In this document: positions 10,095 to 21,041 of the stretch, one piece after another | Position numbering within the stretch: position 1 is the stretch's first letter | Layout of the letters: every line of letters begins with the position of its first letter | NCBI GenBank assembly: GCA_031835245.1 | Contig: JAVKOQ010000305.1 | Span: forward strand, 1-62,307 | Reading direction: 5' to 3' | From: Balamuthia mandrillaris | Taxonomy: Eukaryota; Discosea; Longamoebia; Balamuthiidae | Length of the DNA: 62,307 nucleotides | Notes under the pieces: model-generated | Told to the model about the DNA's origin: nothing | What the model saw: the letters and a program-made list of their open reading frames with translations, nothing else | The model's database searches: none | Program-made: the position numbers and the translations under genes

Positions 10095-12270
10095 ATGGAA
10101 AGCGGTGATCCCACCGAGGACGACGTTGAGGAAACAAGCAAACCAAAGAAAGAGAAGATGACACTGCGAAGACACAGAAAAGATTCGGCAAACGCATCTG
10201 CAAACGAAACGGAAGACACGACGACTGAAGAGAAGGAGAAAGAAAAAGACGAACCACAAAAGACGATAGAAAAGAGAACCAGAAGCAGAACAGACCGAGA
10301 CAAAGACAAAGACAAAGACAAGGCGCAAACAAAAGATCGAGGAAGGCATAAAGAAAGAGAAGAACGTGGAGAAGAAGGTGGAGAACGTTCTTCCAGTAAA
10401 AAACATAGCAAACGAGGAAGTAAAATCAAACCACGAACGAGAAAATGGACTCTAGGAGAGAAGGACCAACCTCAACTGTCTCCTCTTTCTTCGCCGTGTC
10501 CAACAAGAGCGCACGCAGACGTTGCTGAAGAGAAAGAGAAAGAGAAAGAAATAGATCCATCAATCACGCGTACAAGAACGAATACGACCCTCCGAAGGGC
10601 TCTGTCGGGCATGCATCGCGCTCGTATCAGGGATCCTGCTTTATCCAATTCCTCTTCTGCTGTTCTTTCTCCTTCTTTCTCTTCTTCCACTTCATCAACC
10701 ACAACAAAACTGCCGGAACGACCTTCCTCCGCCATTATTATGCCTTCGTCGCGGAAGGAGAAGATACCTGAAAAGCAGATCCTTAGCGAGATTTCCACTT
10801 CCCCTCACAGGACCACTCTGTCTTCTCAGACTTCTCCTCTCCCTCTCCCTTCTCCCCTTCCTCCTGCTTCTTCGTCATCTCTTCCTTCTCCTCGCTCTCC
10901 TCTTTCCTCCTCTTCCTCAATAAACAAGCAAGCAACACTAAAGACAACAACAACTACAACACCTTCCATTCCTTTGTTTGCTGTTCCAACAGATATGAAA
11001 GACGCCGAACGGAAACCCAAACGTCAGAAGAAGATCCGCCGCCTCCTCCAGAAGGACGACTGGCGGGCTCTCTCCCTTTATACGAAAGTCCGCCTGCAGA
11101 ACAAGAGCTTTGGCCTCTGCCTGCTCAACGACGACCTCTTCCCTCCCGTCAACTTGCCTCCTCTTCATTATGCCATCCACTGCTCTGCGTTTCGATGCTT
11201 GGAGTTTTTGATGGGCCAAGAGGCAGTTGACATTGAGAAGAGAGACGCCGGAGGGAACACTATACTTCATGCGGCTTGTTTGAAGGGCAATGAGAGCATA
11301 CTAAAGTTGATATTGGCTCAAGAGAGCGTGTTGAAGAAGCTGCCTTCGGGAGGGACGGCTCTATTCAACGCGGAGGAAAAGGAAGGAAACACGTGTCTTC
11401 ACTTCTTCTTTCAGTCCTTCTTCCGTGATGAATGCTTCTTGGAACATACTAGCGGGAAGGAGAAGCACAGCACTAATGCCGCTTCAGCTTTTTCTTCTTC
11501 TAAAAGGGGCGCAGATGGACAGAGACAATTTGTCGCTTCGCATTCTTCTTCTCAGTTTATGATGGATTTGAGAGAGGAACGAAAAAGAAGTATTATCAAA
11601 GCTGGAGGATCTGCCGGTGAGCATGTTTCTTATTTTGCGTTCTCCTCTTCTCTTGTTTCTCGTTGTCTCTCACTCACCCTCTTTATCATTCCTTCCTCAC
11701 AGATGATGCATACTTTGGCTACTCTCCTTCTCCCTCTTCTGCCCCTTCATCTCCCGCTGTGACTCGCCATTCATCTTTCCCCTCTTCCTCCTCATCAACT
11801 TCAAGAGATAAAGAAAGCATGTTGCAACTCTTTGCCAACGTTTATCTCTCTCGCAACTTCCTTCCTCAAAAGTACATCTTTGACATCCTCCTTCTCAATG
11901 GAGTGGATGTCAACCATCAAAACAACTGGGGCGAAACGCCATTGCACATTGCTGTCAAGAATACGAATCCAACGGTGGCTCTCATCACGGCAGAGTACTT
12001 GCTCAAGAACGCGGCCTCTCCTAACCTCACAACAAAGATTGGAGAGTCTCCTCTACACGTTCTTCTCAATACTTTAGCCAAAGTTTCACCTGCTTCTTCT
12101 TCCTCGCCTTCTTCAAGTTCAACGGAAGATGCAGAGTTGGCATTGGTGGACTTGATGTTGTTTTGGGGAGCGGATGTTAAGTTGCAGAACTCGAGAGGGC
12201 AGACTGCCAGGAACCTTGCTACCGAGTTGGGACAAGAAAAGATTGCCGCTCTTTTAAAGAGTGAGGAAGG

Positions 12271-12301
<31 letters not shown>

Positions 12302-14266
12302 AGCTCTCTTCTCTTCTTCCTACTTTTTAATCGAACGTTGTTAACTCTTTTCATCTTTGCTTTTGCATCAAGTCCTTCTCAAGTTTTTAAAAGAAGCAAA
12401 ACTTGAAGACAGTTTATCAAAGTTCAAACGCAACCACTTTTCAGGGGACGACATCTCCTCCTTGAAAGAGGCCGAAGTGGTGGACTCACTCGGCCTCTCG
12501 GAAGAAGAGAGGCTCAAAGTAACAACTTACTTGGCTGAGAGAGAGAACCGAAAACGCAAAGACCGAGAGAGAAGGCAAAAACGACAAGACAGCAGCAATA
12601 GAATCAAGGGTTCTCATCATCATCATAACGATCATTCGAACCTTCCAAAAGGTAAAAGTACAACAAATTTGCTGTCTCGCTTGCATCAAAAAGGACTATC
12701 TTCTTCTTCCTCATCTGTTTCATCCTCCTCATCTTCTTCATCAGCGTCTTCATCCTCTTCGCCGTTATTGACTTCCAGTGAAAGAGTGAAAACGAGGAAA
12801 AGCTCTTCGAAACGGTCAAGCTCCAGAAAATTGGTTGGAGGCGGTGGAGGAAGCTCCATTGTCTCCTCAAGAGACTCTGAAAGCCTTACACTTCGCAAGG
12901 AGAGATTCAAGTCTTCAACTCCTTCATCCTCTCCATCCGTTCTGAAGAGAGTGAACAGCTCGGAAGCCCTTTCTAATCGACACGCCACCAAGACAAAGAA
13001 AAAGAGTGCAGAGGAAGAAGGAGAGATAGTTACACCTCGTGGAGGAGAAGAGGAGGATGTGGAAGAGGTGGCACCTGTTATGCCGCCAGTTTCTAGGAGG
13101 CGAGGAGAGAGCTTTCGAGAAAAGAAACCTTGGGAGATTCAACACTCTGAGGTTGTTATGGAGGGTTTGCTTGGGGAGGGTGGAAGTGGAGCTGTGTACA
13201 AAGGGTTTGCCTTCCTGCTTCTCTCGCTCTTCCTTTCATTTTCTCTCATTTGTTTCTTCGTTTCATTTGTCTTCTCTGCTGCTCTCTTCTCTCTCTTCTC
13301 AGAAAGTGGAGAGGCATTGCCGTGGCCATCAAAAAGCTGAAAGGACAGTCGTTGATGTGGTCAGAGAGAGAAACGTTTGTAAAGGAAATCGATATGATGA
13401 GTCAATTGAGGCATCCCAACATTGTGCTGTTTATGGGCGCTTGTTTACAACCGGGAAGCATCTTCTTTCTCACCGAGTTTGCGGACAGAGGAAACCTGAA
13501 CGATTGTATCAAAAAACAGAATCCTCCGTGGAATATTAGGCTCCGTTTCATGCGTGACATTGCAAGAGGTAATCTCTTTCTCTCAAATAATTTTCTCAAA
13601 TTCTCCTCTTCTCTGCTTTTCTGCTTCCATCCAATCTGTATCTGTAATGACTGATGTGGAATGATGTTCCTTCCTTTAGGAATGACTTACTTGCACCAAA
13701 ACAATCCGCCTATTCTTCATCGCGATCTCAAAGGACCTAATATTCTTGTAAGTTCTAACCTGCCTTTAATCTATTCTCTTTCTAGTTTGTTATTGCTCCC
13801 AACAACGAACGTTGGGAGTGGTTCATGCGCTCACTCCCATATATCTTTTATGTTTAAACATAACCAGATAAACGAAGACTTTAAAGCATTAGTTAGCGAC
13901 TTTGGCATCTCCGCCCAGGTAACTTCCCTCGAAATGCAAAAACAGGCAGAGACAACCTTCTACGGCACCATGAATTGGCTCTCTCCTGACCATCAACAAA
14001 CCACCAAGTCGGACGTTTACTCCTTTGGCCTCGTCATGTGGGAGAATCTCACCGGCGATTTCCCCTTTGTGGGGTACACTCCTCAGCAATGGCTGACATC
14101 GGTCCACATGAAGGGAGAGCGTCCTCCCATCCCCCCAGGAACGGACGCGGAGTACGTGGCGCTGATGACGCAGTGTTGGAATGCGAGTCCGGGAGCGAGG
14201 CCTGACTTTGTGGAGATATTGGAACGTTTGGAGGCGATGTATCAGAAGCAGGCTACCATGTCGTAG
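10095..14266 (+). CDS. Ankyrin-SAM-TKL protein kinase
   Basis: Six exons (10095-11616, 11703-12269, 12373-13204, 13303-13568, 13680-13747, 13868-14266) join in frame to 1217 residues. The order is: a long basic, Ser/Thr-rich disordered N-terminus; ankyrin repeats (LPPLHYAIHCSAF, GGNTILHAACLKGN, then WGETPLHIAVKNT and GESPLHVLL in exon 2); a SAM domain (LKFLKEAKLEDSL to ERLKVTTYL); a Ser-rich linker; and a C-terminal kinase. The kinase has a glycine loop GEGGSGAVYKG, VAIKK lysine, HRDLKGPNIL catalytic loop and SDFG. Instead of APE it has LSPD, which is unusual. The type is tyrosine-kinase-like Ser/Thr kinase, probably a cytoplasmic signalling enzyme assembled through SAM and ankyrin contacts. 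The poly-T tract lies just upstream. Confidence 0.92.
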
Positions 14267-14441
14267 TCTGGTAAGAAGATCAAGTGTTTGAGTACGGAGA
14301 AAGCTATAATATAAAAAGTTTTGCGCTGCTAAACTTGTTTTTTGTTTTGTTTTTTGTTTTTTTAAAAGAAGGGATTCCTTTGTTCCTTTTCGCTTTCATT
14401 CCTCGGACCTCCTGGATGAGCTTGGGAGGCAATCGACAAGT

Positions 14442-14637
14442 TTACTCCAGCAGCGAAAGAGAAAACACAAAACGAGTTGCCAATAATATTAACTCAGAGC
14501 TTGTTGCAGAAAAGCAAAAAGGGAGGAAGGCGGCGTTGATGAAGAACCTGCTTGAGATGCCTTCGAATAAGACTGACAATACTTGAGCACCCATTTGTAC
14601 AGTTTTCCTTTTGTCAAATAAAAAAGTCAATAAGAGA

Positions 14638-14671
<34 letters not shown>

Positions 14672-17084
14672 CAGAGAGAGAGAGCAGGAAACGAACCAAC
14701 AGTCATCCCTTGCGTCTCTGCTAAACGAACTACCTCTGCAAGGGCTTCCACAAAGGCCGTCTCTCCTTTTGCACCAAACGTGAAGTAAAAGAGCGGACGT
14801 CCCGCCTCCGACGCTGCCATCCATTGCAATATGCTCTTCAACTCTTTGTTTCCTCGAAAGACACCGCATCCCCAATGCCCAGTTGCTATAGCGCTCAAAG
14901 GACGAAGCACAAAAGGAGAGGAAGGCGTTGGTCTCTCTGCGAAGGCGATGAAGGCTTTGTTGAGTTCGCGGTGGATTAGCTCGTCTTGCCATTGTTTGGA
15001 AGTGTCAAAGAACTGAGTTGCATCCATCGCCACTATCTCTATTTCTCTTCGACCCGCTCTGTCTCTGTGGGTTTATTTTTTAGGAACACAACGAAGAACA
15101 AGAAGAACAAGAAAAAGGAATGAGGGCAGAAGCGAGAAAGGAGAATGCACCTTGGAGTTTTGTCGTAAACATTACCCTCGTATTTCAGACCAAGCCCATA
15201 TCCAGAATATTCAGAATACTGCTCCGCTCCTATATTTTTAACACAAAAAAATAAGTCATCGAAGACGAAGAACAAAAACAAGAAGCAGCACAAGAACAAG
15301 AACAAGCACAAGCACAAGCACAAGCACAAGCACAAGCACAAGCACAAGCACAAGCACAAGCACAAGCACAAGCACAAGCACAAGCACAAGAACAAGAAGA
15401 AAGATACGAAAGAAAAAATGGCTTACCTTTCATGACAATCGCTTCGTTATCTTGCATGGCTTCGCATAGCAACATCCCGGCTATCAATTCCGGATTGGTG
15501 GTGAACCGTATTTCTTCTTGGACACAACCTTGGTGCAATACTCCTCCTCCTTTTTTTCAAGTGAGTTAATAAAGTTGTATAAAACAATGTGAAAGATAAC
15601 GAACCAAGAAAACGGTTGGCAAAGTCAGCTTGCAACACGCCAAAACCAGCGTCCTCGATGCGTCCTTCATCAAAGATTCTCACCTCCGACAGCGGGTTCT
15701 TGCTCTTACTCCAGCGTGGAACTTCCCTCTTGTGCAATACTTTCCTTCTGAAGCTGACTCGGCCACGCGACAGCCTCTCCATTCCTTCTTTGATCCTCCG
15801 TTCTCTTTCATTTTCTTCTTCTTCTTCTTCTTCATTTTGTGCTGTTCTCTTTGCTTGTGCCTCCATTTCTTCTGTCTTCTCTTTCTCCTGTTCGCTTCCT
15901 TCTTGTCCTCTTTCTATGTTCTGAGCTCCGTCATTCTCTTCTTTCTCCTTTGCTTTCTCCTGCTTTTGAGCTTTCTCATATTGTTCAATTGCTTCTTTCC
16001 TCGTTTCTTTTCCTCCTTCTTCCTTTACTACTTGAACGCCTGAACAAGAAGCAGACTGCAACGAAGCAGAACAAGAAGACGGCACAGCGAACACACAGGT
16101 CGTTCCAAAGGTCGTCACTCTCTCAAAGTAATTTAGAAACATCCTCAACTTGTGCAGCTGATGCGGACGCACAGCTCTCTCTTCGCCGTTCGTTGTCGCT
16201 CCGGCCAAGAAGAAGTAACTGAAGTTGAAGGAAGGATAGGTCGACCACCGCGAGGAGCCGTTCCAATTCTCTCCGTGGCTTCGTCCTGGAAAGCTTCCAA
16301 AGAAGGCGTGGCACAGCAGGCAGCTTATCTGCAGTTGGGTCAGCGTTACAGCTCCTTCTTCTTGTCTTTGCAGAAGCGGTATCCATCCTCCTCTTTCTCC
16401 TTCTCCTCCTTCTCCTTCTCCCTTTCTTTCTTTTTGCTGAGAAGAATGCGAGGACGAAGAGCCATCGAAGAGGGTGGGCAGAAGAAGAGCGCGTTCAGCC
16501 ATGCGAGGGAGGAGAGAGGTGAGAAAGAAACGTCGTTGGTGAGCGGTGCACTCCGTCTCCAAGAAATGGAGCAGCAGCGTCATCCCTCCATTCAACGGGT
16601 TAACAACCAAAAAGAGTTGGTTCAACAGCCGAAAGGAAAGCGAGGAAGAAGTAGAAGCAGAAAGAAGAGAGAAAAGTTGTTGCAGGAGATGCCAGTAACC
16701 TACATGACGGGATGTTGCAGCGGGTTCCTCCTCCTCCTTGTCTTCTCGCTCAAAGCGAACCATAAGACAAGGGTTGCACGGAAGTTCCACGTATCTCTTT
16801 CTTCCTTTGTGATTTGCTTTTGTTTGTTTCGAAGTCTCCTCTCCTTCTCCTTCTCCTTCTTTTTCTTCTTTGTCTCTTTCCTCCTCATCCCGCACAGAAA
16901 ATTGGGTAAAGCCGAAACTGAATCGGCTTGCAGCTTGTTTTGTTGAGGAGGCGGGGTGACCAGGAGAAGTAGAAGGATGACAACACTCGAAAGGAGCGTC
17001 GCTCAACTTTACATCGCTGGTGGTTCTGGTCCAGAGGCCATGCAATGCCACCGTCAAGCAACCGCACTTCACTTCTTTCTTCAT
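14442..17084 (-). CDS. PARG: Poly(ADP-ribose) glycohydrolase
   Basis: The enzyme removes poly(ADP-ribose) chains from proteins. On the minus strand from ATG 17084, the helical N-terminal domain shows TQLQISCLLCHAFFGSFP, then YPSFNFSYFF and MFLNYFERVT. After a Glu/Lys-rich insert come the macrodomain-like catalytic blocks: FGVLQADFANRFLG; the PARG signature GGGVLHQGCVQEEIRF, joined across an intron and carrying the catalytic QEE pair; NPELIAG; AEQYSEYSGYG; and EIVAMDATQF. The C-terminus has TGHWGCGVFRGNKELKS and RPLFYFTFG, ending in a short exon at 14442-14600. All signature residues are present. The acidic insert (about 80 residues) between regulatory and catalytic parts is longer than in animals. 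The start is chosen as the first ATG of the long frame. It converges with the kinase gene, with 175 bp between stops. Confidence 0.93.
15295..15391 (-). repeat. Hexanucleotide repeat in a PARG intron
   Basis: About 15 copies of ACAAGC (GCTTGT on the sense strand of PARG) lie in tandem. The array is in the intron between the signature exon and the AEQYSEYSGYG exon and shows almost no divergence between units. Confidence 0.9.
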
Positions 17085-17100
17085 TTTTTTTCTTTTTTCG

Positions 17101-17219
17101 GCTATATTGATGCACCAATTAAAAATCAGAAATTTGAACAGACCAATGGAAATTCAAAATTTTTTCGGATAATTAAATTTAATTTATTGTTTGATTTTTA
17201 ATTGGTGAAATAATATAGC
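17101..17219. repeat. 119-bp MITE-like palindromic element with CCAAT boxes
   Basis: Arms 17101-17128 and 17192-17219 are inverted copies that match at 25 of 28 positions, both ending GCTATATT and both holding CACCAATTAAAAATCA. The interior is AT-rich. The element sits 16 bp upstream of the PARG ATG, so the inverted CCAAT/ATTGG boxes may also be promoter sites. No target duplication was evident. Confidence 0.6.
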
Positions 17220-17272
17220 AGAAACATGTGGTTACAGTTTATTTATAATTCTTTCTCTTCTTTTTTAAAATA

Positions 17273-20200
17273 TCATTGTTCTTCTTCTCCTTCCTTCTTC
17301 CACTCCATCAATCCCTTCAGCTCCTCGCATACCTCCTGAAAGGAAGGCCGCTGCGTGGGACTCTGGCTCCAACACCGCTCCACCAACCCTTTCAGCTCCG
17401 GAGGATACCTGCCGCTGTCTGCGAAGCACCTCTCCAGGTTTTTCGGTCGCTCTCCGCCGCGAACCGCATCCTCGATTTGGCTGAAGAACCGAAGCTCGGA
17501 GAAGTAGTCCTGCCGGGTGATGGCCTCGTAGAGGATCACGCCAAAGGCGTAGCAGTCGGCGGCCTTGCCGTCGTAGTCTTTGGTGGCATCGAGGACCTCT
17601 GGGGCCAGCCATACTGTCGCACAGAGAGAATAGTTTTGTTAATTTTGTGCTTTCTCATTCGTTCTATCTTCGTTTTTCATTCTTGAGACTTCATTCTTTT
17701 TGGAACAGTTTTTGTTTCTTTCTCCTTTCTCCTTTCTTCTTTGTCATCATTCTTCCTCTTTCTCATTGCGAGAAATCAGTGAGAGAGAGAGAGAGAGAGA
17801 GAGGGAGGGAGAGAGAGAGAGAGGGAGGGAGGGGGGAAGAGAGACTTACTTGGGTTAGTAACTTTTCTTTCAGAGCTGCTGAACCGGTCCTTGGAACGCA
17901 CGCCTTGTGACCCCCGGCTTATTTCTAGTCGTTCAGCGTTCTTCTCTTCTTCTTCCTCCTCTTCTTCCTCTTCCTTTTCATTCTTTACTTCATCGCTCTT
18001 ATTCTTCTTTTTTTTTCTTCGTTTTCTGTGTTGCGTTTTGCGTTGATGCCGTTTGTTGGTCCTTCTCGAGTTGCATTGTCTTTGAAATGATTCTATCAGA
18101 TAAACCAAAATCTATTTGTTTTAACGTACAAATAAGTCAAGCAAACAAGAAAAGAGACGGAAACTAAAGTGACGAAGCTAGAAAAGAAGAGAGGACAGCA
18201 AACCCGCAATCTTAACAGCTATAGAGTTTTCACATAAGCAAGAAACCAAGCAATTGGGAGACTTCAGGTCCGAGTGAACAATATCTTTGGAATGCAAGTA
18301 AGCCATTCCTTGTGCTATATCAAAAGCTATCTTCCATATAATGCTCCACGGTAAAAACGAATCCTCAGAGGAGGAGGAATGAAGAAAACGATAAAGGTCT
18401 CCGCAAGGAAGCCATTCTGTGATGACGGCGTATGGATTCCTACAAATGCCTTTCATGGAGACGATGTTTGGATGATGAAGTCCACTTGTTTTTTTGTTAA
18501 CAATTAGCCATTGAAAGGAAGAACAATTCTCCTCTCATGAATTGGCAAAGGATAATGAAAAGCACAGAAGAGAAAAACAAGGAACAGAGGCAGGAGGAGG
18601 GGGAGAAGGGAACCTGAGAATCCATATTTCGTTTTTGAACTCATCAAGAGCTTCCAACATGGCAACACGGGCGGTGCTTCTGTCTCTGATCAAAGTGCTT
18701 TTGGTTCTGCTGAATCGAAAACCACCCCCGCTGTTGTTTGTTTTCGTCATTGTTGGGGGTTGAGAGCTGAAGGTTTGGTCATGTTCTATCTTTCGTGGAT
18801 CGTTTGTTGTTGACGCATGGGACGGCAAGGATACCACTTTGATGGCAACTTCTTCGCCGCACCAAAGTCCCTTTAGTTTGTTTGTTCTTGTGAGCAAGAG
18901 GAAAGAGACAAGAGAGACGAGCGACGAGCGAAAGCGTGGTGAGACATAAATAAAAAGTATGTATACGAACTTTATATACAATTGCATCAGAGCCCTGCGA
19001 GATGGTCTGAATGATGTCCAGTTCCTCCCATTCGATCCAATACGTATCTCTCACCAGCGGCAAGCTCAACGAGGAGGGAAACTGCTTTGAGAAGACATAG
19101 AACAGCTCTGCATCTTTATAGGTATGATCGTTGGTCACGTGATAAAAGAGGCCTTCTTTGTGGAGCTGTTGAAGCACTCGAATGGCCGCCTCTCGATCGA
19201 CGTTGAGATGAGCAGACATCCAGTCGGCTGCTTCTTTGCCAATGAAACAGTTTGGATATTTCTTCAGCCGCCATCGTCGATCTTGTACTGGTACTCCTTT
19301 TGTTTTTGTTCGTTTTGCCAAACGGCAACACACAAGTTTTTAATCACTAAAGAAAAAAGAAAGAGAAAGAGGGAGAGAGAGGGAGAGTGAGAGAGAGAAG
19401 AGTGAGAAGAGTGAGAAGAGGGAGGAGCGAGCAGAGAGAGAGAGAGAGAGAGAGACCTGTGATGTTGTTAATCATGGCAACTGCAATGCGACCAAGGTCA
19501 AGATTGGCTTCGCCATTACCAGAGACCAAACCTGCATTTGTTAACAGCTTCTTTTTCATCTGTTACAACGAACAAAATGCATTAATAAGTGTAACAGAGA
19601 TAAAGATACAGGACAGAACAGCAGATAGCAGAGCAGAGAGAGAGAGAGAGAGAGAGAGAAGAAATACCCTAAACTGATAAAAGAACCCTTTGTCAAAGAA
19701 CTCTCTATCATTTACAACGTGTGTGATCCATTCCTGGTCCATCAGGTGCTGCCCTAGTTAAGGATTACAAACAATAATGCAATAAGTAAACAAGAGAAGA
19801 ACGAAAACAAGAAACGAACGGAAGCACCTGAATATGAATACACATAATACAAATAGCAAGCAGAGGAACAGAGTAAGAAGAAAGAAGAAGAAGAAGAAGA
19901 AGAAGAACAAGAAGAAGAACAAGAAGAAGAACAAGAAGAAGAACAAGAAGAACAAGAACAAGAACAAGAACAACAACAAGAACAACAACAAGAACAACAA
20001 CAACAACAAGAACAAGAACAAGACGAACAACAACACGAACAAGAAGACGAAGCAGAAGACGAGAAGAGGAAGAAGAGACGAACAAGAACAAGAAGAACAA
20101 GGAGACGAAGAAGACGAACAAGAACAAGAACAAGACAAAGAGAGAGAAGAAGCAAAAGATGAAGAAGCAGAACAAGAACCAAAAGAGAAAACCAACCCGC

Positions 20201-20684
20201 CAACCCACCGAAAAAAAAAGAGAAATGAATCAATAACAACAAAGAGAAACTGCTACACGAGAAAAAAAAGCAGAGGAGCAAAAAAAAAAGAACCTAGAGC
20301 AACAGCCTCCTCTCTGGTCCGAACGCAAAACGGGGGACCCTCCTCGTGCGCCAACAGCCAGTCCACCAGCTCCACGCCCGTGAAGCACTGCGGGTACCAC
20401 CGAAAGCGCCACCGTCGGTCCTTCACCACAAGCGCTCCCCCTCTGCCTTTGCTGCTCGCTTCTTCCTCCCTGCGCACGACGCTCCTCTCCAGGCGAGCGA
20501 TCAGCTCCTCCACCTCGGCTTCTTTCCAGCGCCAAGCGGTGGCGGGGGATGAGGAAGATGACGGAGAAGGAGGAGGTGCAGTGTTGGACCTTGAAGTGAG
20601 GAGAAGCGAACCAGAAGAAGAAGAAGAAGAGGGCTCATGGGAGCGAGAGGAACGAATGGAGGAGGATGCAACCGATGTGTTCAT
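17273..20684 (-). CDS. Double-DEP-domain TKL protein kinase
   Basis: On the minus strand from ATG 20684: a Ser/Pro-rich start; DEP domain 1 (DRRWRFRWYPQCFTGVELVDW, completed across a microsatellite-filled intron by QHLMDQEWITHVVND and FFYQFR); a linker LGRIAVAMINNITG; DEP domain 2 (QDRRWRLKKYPNCFIGKEAA to YHVTNDHTYKDAELFYVF); then a kinase. Kinase motifs are SQGSDAIVYK (weak glycine loop), VAIKVV, a 40-residue insert before helix C, HHPNIVSMKG, and IAXFGL/APEVLDATKDYDG with a C-lobe ending at TGA 17273. The catalytic loop reads HSDLKSPNCL, so the HRD arginine is Ser, as in RD-negative kinases. DEP domains usually target membranes or GPCR complexes. Exons are about 20684-20295, 19750-19670, 19560-19460, 19290-18975, 18870-18615, 18500-18200, 17945-17850 and 17615-17273. 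Confidence 0.85.
19878..20130 (-). repeat. AAG/AAC triplet array in the DEP-kinase intron
   Basis: About 250 bp of GAA/AAC-type hexamers (TTCTTG/GTTGTT on the sense strand) split the first DEP domain's two exons. The plus strand gives long but meaningless Lys/Asn-rich frames. Confidence 0.85.
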
Positions 20685-20728
20685 TTTTCTTTTCTTTTCA
20701 TTTTTATTAATAAATATCTGATATTTAT

Positions 20729-20882
20729 GTTGAATTTGTCGATTTAATTTGGGATAATTCACGATAATCTTCGATTCTATTAGCCTAAATTTCGGAATTT
20801 TTGCAAATATGTTGAATTGTTGACTAGATATAGGATAATTCTCGATAATCTTCGATTCGATTAGCCTAAATTTCGGATGTTT
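20729..20882. repeat. Two tandem 73-bp promoter-proximal repeats (81-bp period)
   Basis: Copies at 20729-20801 and 20810-20882 share GTTGAATT, GATAATTC, CGATAATCTTCGATT and TTAGCCTAAATTTCGGA with few changes. They lie 45-200 bp upstream of the DEP-kinase ATG and carry CGATAAT words, so they may be duplicated promoter modules. The rest of 20883-21041 shows nothing further. Confidence 0.75.
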
Positions 20883-21041
20883 TATTGTGGGAAACGGGTC
20901 GTGCGATGCACAGGTTGAAAGCAGCAGGGAGATTTAGACAAGGTTCCATTATATTGTTATCATTATCAAATCGCCGAATTTGGTGCGTTACCGGATCGGT
21001 TATCTACAAGGATACGCACTATCGGGGAGTTGGGATGGTGG

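Noticed and set aside
15295-15391. CRISPR-like regular repeat
   Set aside because: Units are contiguous with no spacers; it is a hexanucleotide microsatellite in an intron of a eukaryotic gene.
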